This document shows, piece by piece, positions 17,837 to 26,937 of a stretch of DNA of 64,000 bases. Origin of the DNA: an uncultured Roseicyclus sp. (GTDB taxonomy: Bacteria; Pseudomonadota; Alphaproteobacteria; Rhodobacterales; Rhodobacteraceae); the NCBI GenBank assembly GCA_947494975.1, contig CANLXA010000003.1, positions 372,001-436,000 of the forward strand. Reading direction: 5' to 3'. The notes beneath the pieces were generated by a model. That model was not told the DNA's origin, searched no databases, and worked only from the letters and a program-made list of their open reading frames with translations. The position numbers were made by a program, and so were the translations under genes. The stretch's first letter is position 1; each line of letters opens with the position of its first letter.

Positions 17837-18489
17837 TCAAGCTCGATATCCTCTCCGATCCGATCTGCCCGTGGTGCTATATCGGCTGGTCCAACCTTGC
17901 GCGCGCCATGGAAACCCGGCCCGATCACCCCTTCACCGTCGAATGGCACCCGTTTCAGCTCAATCCCGACATGCCGCCCGAAGGGATGGACCGCCGCGCC
18001 TATCTGGAGGGCAAGTTCGGCGGCAAGGAAAACGCCGTGCGGGCCTATGCGCCGGTGGTCGAAAAGGGCGAGGAGGCGGGGCTGACCCTGAACCTCGAAA
18101 GCATCACGCGCACGCCCAACACGCTGAACGCCCACCGCCTGATCCACTGGGCGGGGATCGAGGGGCGGCAAACGCCCACGGTTCTGGCGCTGTTCCGGGC
18201 CTATTTCGTGGACGGACGCGATATCGGCGATATCCCCACCCTTCTCGACATCGCCGAGGGCGTCGGGCTCGACCGCGCCATGATCGAGACGCTCTATGAC
18301 AGCGGCGCCGATGCCGATGACATTCAGGCCCGCGATGCCCATGCCCGCCAGCGCGGCGTGCAGGCCGTGCCCACCTTCATCGTCGCCAACCAGCACGCCG
18401 TGCCCGGCGCGCAGCCGCCCGGGCAATGGGTTGCCATCATCGATGATCTGAACCAGCAATTGGCCAAGGCCGACGCGGCGGAGGCATGA
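17833..18489 (+). CDS. DsbA-family oxidoreductase (FrnE-like)
   Basis: A 218-residue cytoplasmic thioredoxin-fold protein of the DsbA/FrnE group. The active site is SDPICPWCYIGW, with the CPWC pair at residues 12-15, and the cis-proline region is VQAVPTFIVANQHAVPGAQP. It lacks a signal peptide, unlike periplasmic DsbA. Relatives act as disulfide isomerases in polyketide and stress pathways, or as 2-hydroxychromene-2-carboxylate isomerase-like enzymes. It overlaps both neighbours by four bases. Confidence 0.9.
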   Translation: MIKLDILSDPICPWCYIGWSNLARAMETRPDHPFTVEWHPFQLNPDMPPEGMDRRAYLEGKFGGKENAVRAYAPVVEKGEEAGLTLNLESITRTPNTLNAHRLIHWAGIEGRQTPTVLALFRAYFVDGRDIGDIPTLLDIAEGVGLDRAMIETLYDSGADADDIQARDAHARQRGVQAVPTFIVANQHAVPGAQPPGQWVAIIDDLNQQLAKADAAEA

Positions 18490-18962
18490 TCACCGCCCAT
18501 CTGCCGTCGGGATATGTGCTGGCCAGATCGCGGGAATGGTCCGGCGCCGTGCTTGTGGCGGCCGTGATCGGCGCGGTCTTTCCCGATGTCGACCTGATCG
18601 CCTTCTACCTGATCGATGACCGCGCGGTGCATCACCATCGCTACTGGGTGCATGCGCCGGCCTTTGCGTTTCTTGTCAGTGCGGCGCTCTACGCCGTCGC
18701 CGCCCTTGCCGCCCCGAAATGGACGGCGCCCGTTTTCGCCTTCGGAGCCGCGTGGACCGTGCACATTCTGCTCGACAGTGTTGCCGGCGGCATCATGTGG
18801 CTCTGGCCGGTTTCAACGGAGCTGTTCATGCTGTTCCCTGTCGCGTCGCGCGAGGGGGTTCATTTTCTGGTCGCCTTCCTGACCCATTGGACGATGGCCT
18901 TCGAGGCCCTTATCTGGCTGGCGGCGATTTGGTTCTGGCGGAAAGCGCGGTCGGATGTCTGA
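18486..18962 (+). CDS. YdjM-type membrane-bound metal-dependent hydrolase family protein
   Basis: A 158-residue membrane protein with about four hydrophobic helices and the conserved FPDVDLIAFYL and HHHRYWVHAP motifs, rich in Asp and His, that define the YdjM/DUF457-like family of predicted metal-dependent membrane hydrolases. The start includes TAHLPSGYVLA, typical of the family. The biochemical role is not known. It overlaps the DsbA-like gene by four bases and the MFS gene by eight. Confidence 0.82.
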   Translation: MITAHLPSGYVLARSREWSGAVLVAAVIGAVFPDVDLIAFYLIDDRAVHHHRYWVHAPAFAFLVSAALYAVAALAAPKWTAPVFAFGAAWTVHILLDSVAGGIMWLWPVSTELFMLFPVASREGVHFLVAFLTHWTMAFEALIWLAAIWFWRKARSDV

Positions 18963-20175
18963 CGCGCGCACGCCCCCGACTGTCGCCCGCCTCTCGACGC
19001 CCGAATTCATCGCGCTTATGGGCATGGTTTTTGCCACCGTCGCGTTTTCCATCGATGCGATGCTGCCCGCCCTGCCCGAGATCGCCGCGGAACTGACGCC
19101 CGATGCCATCACGCTGGCGCAGCTTGTCCTGACCAGCTTCGTGCTCGGCATGGGGGTCGGAACGCTGGTGACCGGGCCGCTCTCGGATGCGTTCGGGCGC
19201 AAGCAGGTGATCATGGCGGGGGCGCTGCTCTATGTCACCGGCGCGGCGCTGGCCTGGGCCGCGCCAACGCTGGAACTGATGATCGCGGCGCGGATCCTGC
19301 AGGGCCTGGGTGCCGCGGGGCCACGGGTTGTGGCACTGGCGATGATCCGGGATCTCTATTCGGGCCGCGAAATGGCGCGCATCGTGTCGTTTGCGATGCT
19401 GGTCTTCACGCTCTTCCCCGCCGTGGCACCGCTCATGGGCGCGGGCATCATCGCCGTCTTCGGGTGGCGGGCGATCTTCGTCAGCTTCCTGATCTTCTCG
19501 GTCGTCTCCGTGGGGTGGCTGATGCTGCGTCAGCCCGAGACCTTGCCGCGTCCCAAACGCAAACCGCTCAATGCCGCCCGGCTCTGGGCGGCCACGAAGG
19601 AGACGCTCGCCTTGCGGCAGATGCAATTGTCGATCCTGGTGCAGACGCTGATCTTCGGCGTGCTGTTCGGCATGATTTCCTCGATCCAGCAGCTCTTCGA
19701 TCTCACTTATGGGGCCGGGGCGCAGTTCCATTGGTATTTTGCCGGGATCGCGCTTCTGGCGGCGCCCGCCTCCCCGCTGAACGGGCGGCTGGTGATCCGG
19801 CTGGGGATGCGCCCGCTGGTGCGCCGGGCGCTTATGGCCCAGATCGCCTGTGCCGGGGCCATGATCGCGGTGTTTTCCGTCGGCTATTCGATGGATGTCG
19901 AGTTCTGGGTCTTCTTCGCGTGGTGTGTGACGGTGTTTTCGACGCTCGGCTTCACCATCGGCAATCTCAACGCGCTGGCGCTTGAGCCCTTGGGGCATAT
20001 CGCCGGTCTGGCCGCCTCCCTCATGGGGGCGCTGTCGACGGTGGGCGGCGCCATTCTGGGCGGCATCATCGGGCAGCTCTACGACGGAACGGTGCTGCCA
20101 ATCGCATTGGCCACCATCATCGGATGCGCCGCGGGCGCTGCGATCATGGTGTATATGCCGCGCGAGGGGCGCTAG
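18955..20175 (+). CDS. MFS transporter, Bcr/CflA drug-resistance family
   Basis: A 406-residue 12-helix transporter. The loop 2-3 motif GPLSDAFGRKQVIMAG and the helix-5 segment GAAGPRVVALAMIRDLYSGR are characteristic of Bcr/CflA proton-drug antiporters, and PALPEIAAEL near residue 40 is also typical. It is the last of the coupled four-gene operon. Together with an acyl-CoA ligase and a FrnE-like protein it could export the operon's substrate or product; this is inference. It ends three bases before the convergent DUF2306 gene. Confidence 0.9.
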   Translation: MSDARTPPTVARLSTPEFIALMGMVFATVAFSIDAMLPALPEIAAELTPDAITLAQLVLTSFVLGMGVGTLVTGPLSDAFGRKQVIMAGALLYVTGAALAWAAPTLELMIAARILQGLGAAGPRVVALAMIRDLYSGREMARIVSFAMLVFTLFPAVAPLMGAGIIAVFGWRAIFVSFLIFSVVSVGWLMLRQPETLPRPKRKPLNAARLWAATKETLALRQMQLSILVQTLIFGVLFGMISSIQQLFDLTYGAGAQFHWYFAGIALLAAPASPLNGRLVIRLGMRPLVRRALMAQIACAGAMIAVFSVGYSMDVEFWVFFAWCVTVFSTLGFTIGNLNALALEPLGHIAGLAASLMGALSTVGGAILGGIIGQLYDGTVLPIALATIIGCAAGAAIMVYMPREGR

Positions 20176-20178
20176 CGC

Positions 20179-20910
20179 CTATTCGGCGGGTTGCGGCACC
20201 GGCGTGGCGCGGCGCAGGTCGCGGTTCCACCACCAGGCCACGACCAGAACGTTGGGTACCCAGCAGGTCCAGCCGAGATAGGGAAAGACCACGTCCATAT
20301 CCCAGAACAGCCGCAGGATCGGGAGTTGCAGGCGGAACGACACCGCCCCGAAGCTGAGTGCTGCCATCATCACCATCCACCGGCGGTGCCGATCATATTG
20401 CCTCGTGCGGATCGCCCAGATCCCGAATACAAGCGCTGTGAACCACGCGATCGAACCCATGGCAAAGCCAAGCTCGGACCAGAACGGCAGCGTCATGTTG
20501 AAGGAAATCGGCGGGGTGGTCAGCGCCGCGATCGTCACAATCGGCACCAGCGCCCATCCCAGATAGACATGCTTGCGCCGGTCGCCCCGCCGCCACATCC
20601 GGCTGACCTGCACCGGCACCAGAATGACGGCCAGCCCGCCAAAGATCATGTGCACCGCCAGGATCGAGCCGACATTCTCGATGTGATGGGCGACGTGATC
20701 GGCGCCGCGCTGAATGCCTTCCACCACGAATGACCACCAGGTGACGGCAAAGCCCTCGCCCCAATGGGGGAAGACGCCGTGGATCATGCCAGGCGGCACG
20801 AATTTGAAGGCGGACAGCGCCGACAGGAAGGAAAAGAAAAGAAACGCATACCAGCCCCAGCGGGGCATCTGGCGCGGGCCGCGCGCGGAGTTCGGAGTGT
20901 CTGACATCAT
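20179..20910 (-). CDS. DUF2306 membrane protein
   Basis: A 243-residue membrane protein with about six or seven hydrophobic segments and several conserved histidines (VAHHIENVGSILAVHMIFGG, RRKHVYLGWAL, RQYDRHRRWM), matching the DUF2306 pattern, which resembles a heme-b-like membrane bundle. Function is unknown. The ATG at 20910 has AAGG seven bases upstream; a second ATG follows directly. It converges on the MFS operon. Confidence 0.82.
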   Translation of the reverse strand: MMSDTPNSARGPRQMPRWGWYAFLFFSFLSALSAFKFVPPGMIHGVFPHWGEGFAVTWWSFVVEGIQRGADHVAHHIENVGSILAVHMIFGGLAVILVPVQVSRMWRRGDRRKHVYLGWALVPIVTIAALTTPPISFNMTLPFWSELGFAMGSIAWFTALVFGIWAIRTRQYDRHRRWMVMMAALSFGAVSFRLQLPILRLFWDMDVVFPYLGWTCWVPNVLVVAWWWNRDLRRATPVPQPAE

Positions 20911-21017
20911 GCTCGTGCCTTCGAATGCCTGTGACGTCGCGCTTTTGCGGCCTTCTACCGCAAAGGGTATCCAAACCTCAATGCGGCGTTTCCACGGGCC
21001 GCCCGGCGCGCATCGCC

Positions 21018-21500
21018 CTAGTCGAGGGGCAGGTCGACGCGGCCGGTCAACGTATAGGGCAGGCCCTCCACCTCGATCGCATTGGCCATCTCGCTCTCGA
21101 TGCAATGGCTCAATTGCACCTCGAATTCACCGGCAACTCGGCTGTCATCCAGCGCCGTGCGGGTCAGAACCGCGATCTGATCCCGCTCGGGCACCGTGCA
21201 GCGCACGCGGATCTCGTGGCCCGAGGCCGGGTTGAGGAAGCGGACGCTGGTATTGTTGCGGTTGAGTTCATCGACCTCGCCTGTCGGCTCTTCCAGGCGA
21301 AACGCGATGGACAGCCGGTCATGCCCGGCGGTCATCGCCCAGGCATGGGGTTCGGCCCAATCGACCCGCGCGCGCGGCGCGGCCTCCGTCACATTGGCCA
21401 ATTCGACGCCGTCGGCATTGGTCAGACTCCACGAAAACTGCGCGTCCTGTGCAAGGGCGGGCGCCGGGATCAACAGGCAAAGAAGGGCAATAGTGCGCAT
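21018..21500 (-). CDS. Secreted protein of unknown function
   Basis: A 160-residue exported protein with a clear signal peptide (MRTIALLCLLIPAPALAQ, cleavage after ALA) and a beta-rich body with two cysteines that could pair. I do not recognise a family. The start at 21500 is preferred because GGAG sits about seven bases upstream; an in-frame ATG four codons earlier (21512) would give 164 residues. It lies between DUF2306 and mfd, all on the minus strand. Confidence 0.75.
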   Translation of the reverse strand: MRTIALLCLLIPAPALAQDAQFSWSLTNADGVELANVTEAAPRARVDWAEPHAWAMTAGHDRLSIAFRLEEPTGEVDELNRNNTSVRFLNPASGHEIRVRCTVPERDQIAVLTRTALDDSRVAGEFEVQLSHCIESEMANAIEVEGLPYTLTGRVDLPLD

Positions 21501-21609
21501 GAAATGCTCCATCGTGAAATAATGTAGATGGGGCAGACTACCATGCCCGCGCGCCGATGTCGGCCCCGAAGCCGGCGCGGCTCAACAAGGCGCATTTGAT
21601 GACACTCGA

Positions 21610-24600
21610 TCAGGCCTTCTCCGTCGTCACCTTCGCCTCCATCGCCAGATCACGCGCAATGGCGAAGGCGCCCTTGATCTTGTCGGCATCCTTGGTCCAG
21701 TCGCGGCGCACGACGATCTTGTTGTCGCGGATCTTGGCCAGCCCATTCTGGTCCTGCACGAATTTCACGAGGCCTGCGGGGTTGGGGAACTTGTCGTTGT
21801 GGAACTGGATCGTGGCCCCCTTTGGCCCGGCATCGAGCTTGGCGATATGGGCGCGTTTGCACATCGCCTTGATGCGCACCACCAGCAGCAGCGTGTTGAC
21901 CTCCTTGGGCAGCGTGCCGAAGCGGTCGATCAGCTCCGCCGCAAACCCTTCGAGATCCACCTTGGTCTCCAGCTGGCTGAGGCGGCGGTAGAGGCCCAGG
22001 CGGACATCCAGATCAGGCACGTATTTTTCGGGGATCAGGACCGGCACGCCAAGGTTGATCGTAGGCGACCATTGGCCATCGTCGCCCCGAAGGCCCTCGG
22101 CCTCACCCGAGCGGATCTTGGCAATCGCCTCCTCCAGCATGCTTTGGTACAGCTCAAAGCCCACTTCCTTGACATGGCCCGATTGCTCTTCGCCCACGAT
22201 ATTGCCCGCGCCTCGGATATCCAGGTCCTGGCTGGCGATGGTGAAGCCCGCGCCAAGGCTGTCGAGGCTCCCCAGAACACGCAGGCGCTTTTCGGCGGTG
22301 GGCGTCAGTTTCCCGCGCGGCTTGGTTGTCAGATAGGCATAGGCCCGCGTCTTGGCGCGGCCCACGCGGCCCCGGATCTGGTAGAGTTGCGCCAGGCCGA
22401 ACCTGTCGGCGCGGTGGATGACCATGGTGTTGGCGGTGGGAATATCGATGCCGCTCTCCACGATGGTCGTCGCCAGCAGCACGTCATATTTGCCGTCGTA
22501 GAAGGCCACCATCCGGTCATCGAGCTCGCCCGCCGCCATTTGCCCATGGGCCACCACATAGCTGACCTCGGGCACATGATCGCGCAGGAATTCCTCGATC
22601 TCCGGCAGGTCCTGAATGCGCGGCACTACGTAGAATGTCTGCCCGCCGCGATAATGCTCCCGCAAAAGCGCCTCGCGGATCGTGACCGTGTCGAATTCGC
22701 TCACATAGGTGCGGATCGCCAGCCGGTCGACCGGCGGCGTGCCGATCAGGCTGAGATCCCGCACGCCCGACAGCGACATCTGCAACGTGCGCGGGATCGG
22801 CGTGGCCGTCAGCGTCAGGACATGCACGTCCGAGCGCATCTCCTTCAGGCGCTCCTTATGGGTCACGCCAAAGCGCTGTTCCTCGTCGATGATCAACAGG
22901 CCGAGATTCTTGATCCGCACCTGCCTGGCCAGCACCGCATGGGTGCCGATCACGATATCGATGGAGCCATCGGCCAGGCCCTTGCGCGTATCCGCCGCCT
23001 GTTTCGCGCCCACGAACCGGCTGAGTTGCCGGACATTGACCGGGAAGCCCCGGAAGCGGTCCTGAAACGTCTTGGCGTGCTGGCGCGCCAACAGCGTGGT
23101 GGGCGCAATGATCGCCACCTGCATGCCTGAGGCCGCCGCAACAAACGCCGCGCGCATCGCCACTTCGGTCTTGCCGAAGCCCACATCACCCACGATCAGG
23201 CGGTCCATCGGGCGGCCGAGCGTCAGATCCTCCAGCACATCGGCAATGGCGCTGAGCTGGTCATCGGTTTCCTCATACGGAAACCGCGCGCAGAACGCCT
23301 CCCACATGTCGCCCGGCGGCTCGAAGATCGGGGCGGAGCGCAATTCGCGTTCGGCGGCGATACGGATCAGCTTGTCGGCGATCTGCCGGATGCGTTCCTT
23401 GAGGCGCGCCTTCTTGGCCTGCCACGCGCCGCCGCCAAGCTTGTCGAGCAGCCCCTCGTCATGGCCATAGCGGCTCAGCAGTTCGATGTTTTCAACCGGC
23501 AGGAACAGCCGGTCACCGCCCGCATATTCCAGCGCGATGCATTCGTGCGGCGCGCCCATGGCGGTGACGGTCTCAAGCCCGTTGTAGCGCCCCACCCCAT
23601 GATCGACATGAACAACCAGATCACCGGGGCTCAGGCTCTGCGCCTCGGTCAGGTAATTCTCGGCGCGTCTGGTCTTGCGTTTGGGCCGGATCAGGCGGTC
23701 GCCCAACACGTCCTGCTCCGAGATCACCGTCAGATCACCGCCGGTAAATCCCTCCTCCAGCGGCCAAACCGTCAGGCCGACGGACCCCGGCCCGCCGATA
23801 TCCCGCGCATCGGTGATCCGTTTGACGTCCGACACGCCCTCATCTTCCAACAGGCCTTCCAACCGCTCCCGCGCGCCTTCGGACCAGGACGCGATGACCA
23901 CGGCACTGCCCTTGCGCGTCGCATGAACATGCTCGGCCAAGGCCCCGAAAAGGCTCAGGTTTTCCTGCTGTCGCTCCGGCGCGAAGTTACGCCCGATCCG
24001 CCCGCCCGCATCGATGACACCGGGGCCGCTGGCGGCGGAATGCACCGAAAACTGGACCAGGCGATGGCCAGCAACCGCCTTTTCCCACGCCGCGTCATCG
24101 AGGTAGAGAAGCTCTGGCGGGGCCGGTTTGTAGACCGTATCCAGCCGCCCCTTCTGGGTCAGTGCGGTCTTGCGGGTGTCGTATTGATCGGTGATCGACT
24201 CCCACCGCGCGATGCGTTGCGGCGTGGCCTGATCGTCCAGCGTCACGGTCGCCCCGGGCAGGTAGTCGAACAGAGTTTCCAGCCGCTCATGGAAGAACGG
24301 CAGCCAATGCTCCATGCCCTGCGCCTTGCGGCCCGCCGTCACGGCCTCGTAAAGCGGATCGTCCGAGCCGCCTGCCCCAAACTCCACCCGGTAATTCTGC
24401 CGGAACCGGGCGACGGCCTGATCGTCCAGGATGATCTCGGAGACCGGGGCCAGTTCCACCCGCTCCAGCTTCTCCGTGGTGCGCTGGGTCGCGGCATCGA
24501 ACCGGCGCGCGCCGTCGAGCACGTCGCCGAACAGATCAAGGCGCACCGGCATCTCTTCCCCGGGCGGCCAGACATCGATGATACCGCCGCGCACGGCATA

Positions 24601-25059
24601 ATCGCCGGGCTCTGTCACCGTTGGGGCCTGCACATAGCCCATACGAACCAGAAATCTGCGCAAAGCAGTTTCATCCAGCCGCCCACCCACGGTCGCGACA
24701 AAGGCCGACGAGGCCAGCAGATCGCGCGGCGGCACATATTGCGTGGCCGCATTCAACGTCGTCAGCAAGATGAACGGCCCGCTCAGGCCCGCGGCGAGGC
24801 CCGCCAGCGTGGCCATCCGCGCCGCGGAAATCTCCGCCTGGGGCGACACCCGGTCATAGGGCAGGCAATCCCAGCCGGGGAATTCCAGCACCGGCACGCC
24901 TGGATCAAAGAACGCCAAAGCCGTTGCCATGGCCCGCAGGCGTTTGTCATCGCGCGCCACATGCACAACCGGCGCACCCTTTGCGGCCTCGGCCAGCACA
25001 AGGGTGGCGTCAAAGCCCTCGGGTGCGCCACCGCACAGGATGTGATCGGGATCAGCCAT
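21610..25059 (-). CDS. mfd: Transcription-repair coupling factor
   Basis: A 1149-residue Mfd, which removes RNA polymerase stalled at lesions and recruits UvrA. The order is a UvrB-like N-terminal module, the RNA-polymerase interaction domain (LSPGDLVVHVDHGVGRYNGL), and the RecG-like translocase with Walker A VGDVGFGKTEVAMRA, Walker B/DEEQ motif LLIIDEEQRFGVTHK, TATPIPRTLQMSLSG and the motif VI region RADRFGLAQLYQIRGRVGR. The TRCF C-terminal domain ends the protein. Length is normal. It starts with MADPDHILCGGAPEGF, common in this family. Confidence 0.97.
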   Translation of the reverse strand: MADPDHILCGGAPEGFDATLVLAEAAKGAPVVHVARDDKRLRAMATALAFFDPGVPVLEFPGWDCLPYDRVSPQAEISAARMATLAGLAAGLSGPFILLTTLNAATQYVPPRDLLASSAFVATVGGRLDETALRRFLVRMGYVQAPTVTEPGDYAVRGGIIDVWPPGEEMPVRLDLFGDVLDGARRFDAATQRTTEKLERVELAPVSEIILDDQAVARFRQNYRVEFGAGGSDDPLYEAVTAGRKAQGMEHWLPFFHERLETLFDYLPGATVTLDDQATPQRIARWESITDQYDTRKTALTQKGRLDTVYKPAPPELLYLDDAAWEKAVAGHRLVQFSVHSAASGPGVIDAGGRIGRNFAPERQQENLSLFGALAEHVHATRKGSAVVIASWSEGARERLEGLLEDEGVSDVKRITDARDIGGPGSVGLTVWPLEEGFTGGDLTVISEQDVLGDRLIRPKRKTRRAENYLTEAQSLSPGDLVVHVDHGVGRYNGLETVTAMGAPHECIALEYAGGDRLFLPVENIELLSRYGHDEGLLDKLGGGAWQAKKARLKERIRQIADKLIRIAAERELRSAPIFEPPGDMWEAFCARFPYEETDDQLSAIADVLEDLTLGRPMDRLIVGDVGFGKTEVAMRAAFVAAASGMQVAIIAPTTLLARQHAKTFQDRFRGFPVNVRQLSRFVGAKQAADTRKGLADGSIDIVIGTHAVLARQVRIKNLGLLIIDEEQRFGVTHKERLKEMRSDVHVLTLTATPIPRTLQMSLSGVRDLSLIGTPPVDRLAIRTYVSEFDTVTIREALLREHYRGGQTFYVVPRIQDLPEIEEFLRDHVPEVSYVVAHGQMAAGELDDRMVAFYDGKYDVLLATTIVESGIDIPTANTMVIHRADRFGLAQLYQIRGRVGRAKTRAYAYLTTKPRGKLTPTAEKRLRVLGSLDSLGAGFTIASQDLDIRGAGNIVGEEQSGHVKEVGFELYQSMLEEAIAKIRSGEAEGLRGDDGQWSPTINLGVPVLIPEKYVPDLDVRLGLYRRLSQLETKVDLEGFAAELIDRFGTLPKEVNTLLLVVRIKAMCKRAHIAKLDAGPKGATIQFHNDKFPNPAGLVKFVQDQNGLAKIRDNKIVVRRDWTKDADKIKGAFAIARDLAMEAKVTTEKA

Positions 25060-25102
25060 GGAGCGCCTGACCTACGCCGCCCGGCCCGGGTGTCAAGCCG
25101 CC

Positions 25103-25621
25103 TTACCCAAGCGGGCCCACATTCACGTTTTGATACATGCCCCAGAAGGCGGTGATGAAGATGAACACCACCCCCAACATCTGCACGATGATGCGATGCT
25201 GGCGCAGGATCTGCGGCACATGGGCGTAGTCATCCGCCTTCAGGCGCCGCGACGTCCAGACCCCCAGAACCAGTACCAGGATCGACGGGCACAGGAGCAG
25301 GAAGATCGCCTGACAGAACTCAACATCGTAGACCCAGCCGACAATCGCGAGGCCGGTCAGAAGGAAGGTGGAAAATGCCGTCGCCGGAACGCCGGACGTA
25401 TCGGCCTGGGCAACCATGCGCTCGGCATTCATGCGGGTCAAAACCATCATATCGGCCTCGGCCTGCGCATCCCCGCGATTGGCGCGCGTGACCAGATGAT
25501 AGGGCACACCGATGGTCCAATGGGACATCGACGACCACAAAATCGCCAGGACGATCCAATACCAAAGATTGGAAAATGACCTTAGGTCAATCACTTCGGT
25601 GACGAGATCGAGGAAGTCCAA
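25103..25621 (-). CDS. Membrane protein of a Rhodobacterales family, probable TTG start
   Basis: A 172-residue protein with about three membrane helices (WYWIVLAILWSS, TFLLTGLAIVGWV, LLLCPSILVLVLG). I recall homologues in Rhodobacteraceae that begin M-D, then a stretch ending VIDMRSFSNLWYW, and that are sometimes labelled 'component of SufBCD complex', a label nothing here supports. No ATG fits; TTG at 25621 gives the matching start MDFLDLVTEVIDLRSF, and GTG at 25594 is the alternative. It is divergent from hemB by 159 bases. Confidence 0.72.
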   Translation of the reverse strand: MDFLDLVTEVIDLRSFSNLWYWIVLAILWSSMSHWTIGVPYHLVTRANRGDAQAEADMMVLTRMNAERMVAQADTSGVPATAFSTFLLTGLAIVGWVYDVEFCQAIFLLLCPSILVLVLGVWTSRRLKADDYAHVPQILRQHRIIVQMLGVVFIFITAFWGMYQNVNVGPLG

Positions 25622-25780
25622 CGGGTGTCCCAACCGGCTGAAGGGTCTGATTTGGCGGCACCATATGCGGGCGATTCCCGGGATGCCAGCCCCCCCGCGC
25701 GTCTGGGGCAAAGCTTGCGTGGCGGGCGTTGCCGTGGCACCTCTGTCCGCAACCTGAAGATGAGCGAAAGAGCGCAAGCC

Positions 25781-26779
25781 ATGAGCGTCACCCAAGCCCC
25801 CTACCCGCTGACCCGCTTCCGCCGCACGCGCTCGGCCGCGCCGCTCCGCAATCTGGTCCGCGAAAGCGCGCTCTCGGTCCATGACCTGATCTGGCCGGTC
25901 TTCGTGTGTGACGGGCAGAATGAGCGGCAGGCCGTGGCCTCCATGCCCGGCGTCGAGCGCCTGTCGGTGGATCTGCTGGTGGGCGCCGCGCGCCAGGCCG
26001 CGTCGCTTGGCATCCCGGCCATCTGCATCTTCCCCTACACCGACGCCGCCCTGAAAACCGAACTCTGCGAAGAGGCCTGGAACCCCGATAACCTGTCGAA
26101 CCGCGCCATCCGTGCCATCCGCGAGGCGGGCATCGAGATCGCCATCATGACCGACATCGCGCTCGACCCTTACAACATCAACGGCCATGACGGCATCGTG
26201 CGGGACGACGTCATCGTGAACGACGAGACCGTCGAGGCGCTTGTCAAGATGGGCCTGGCCCAGGCCGAGGCCGGGGCCGATATCCTCGGGCCCTCCGACA
26301 TGATGGATGGCCGCATCGGCGCGATCCGGGCGGCGTTGGAGGCAAACGGGCATACCAACGTGACGATCATGTCCTATGCCGCGAAATTCGCCAGCGCCTT
26401 CTACGGCCCGTTCCGCGATGCGGTGGGCGCGTCGGGCGCGCTGAAGGGTGACAAGAAGACCTACCAGATCGACCCGCTCAACGGCCGCGAGGCGCTCCGC
26501 TGTGTCGAACGGGACCTGCGCGAAGGTGCCGATATGGTGATGGTCAAGCCCGGCCTGCCCTATCTCGACATGTGCCGCCAGGTGAAGGACCGCTTTGGCG
26601 CGCCGACCTATGCCTACCAGGTCTCCGGCGAATACGCGATGATCGAGGCGGCGGCGGCCAATGGCTGGATCGATGGCGACAAGGTCATGCTCGAAAGCCT
26701 GATGGCGTTCCGGCGGGCGGGCTGCGACGGCGTGCTGACGTATTTTGCGCCCCGTGTGGCGGAGTATCTGAACGGATAG
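25781..26779 (+). CDS. hemB: Delta-aminolevulinic acid dehydratase (porphobilinogen synthase)
   Basis: A 332-residue HemB that joins two 5-aminolevulinate molecules into porphobilinogen for heme and corrin synthesis. Both Schiff-base lysines are present, in SYAAKFASAFYGPFRD and MVMVKPGLPYLDM. The loop that holds the catalytic zinc cysteines in many HemB proteins here reads DPYNINGHDG (26165-26194), with no cysteine, as in the zinc-independent enzymes of Rhodobacter. The start at 25781 (MSVTQAPYPLTRFRR) matches the family; an ATG 21 bases earlier is possible. Confidence 0.96.
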   Translation: MSVTQAPYPLTRFRRTRSAAPLRNLVRESALSVHDLIWPVFVCDGQNERQAVASMPGVERLSVDLLVGAARQAASLGIPAICIFPYTDAALKTELCEEAWNPDNLSNRAIRAIREAGIEIAIMTDIALDPYNINGHDGIVRDDVIVNDETVEALVKMGLAQAEAGADILGPSDMMDGRIGAIRAALEANGHTNVTIMSYAAKFASAFYGPFRDAVGASGALKGDKKTYQIDPLNGREALRCVERDLREGADMVMVKPGLPYLDMCRQVKDRFGAPTYAYQVSGEYAMIEAAAANGWIDGDKVMLESLMAFRRAGCDGVLTYFAPRVAEYLNG

Positions 26780-26823
26780 ATATGGGCCCGGGCGCTATCC
26801 CTAGCGGCCAAATCGGCGAAAAC

Positions 26824-26846
26824 CCGCAAACCTTGTGGTTTCGCGG
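26824..26846 (+). other. Hairpin downstream of hemB
   Basis: CCGCAAACC (26824-26832) pairs with GGTTTCGCGG (26837-26846) with one bulged C and a four-base loop TTGT. There is no T-tract, so it may be a processing or stabilising hairpin rather than a terminator. Confidence 0.4.
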
Positions 26847-26937
26847 ATGACATGGCCTGCCTTTCGGCGTAGTCTTGCCGATGAGAACCGGGGGACAAAC
26901 CTCCGGCCACGGTAACAAACAGGCAAGGCATACCCAC

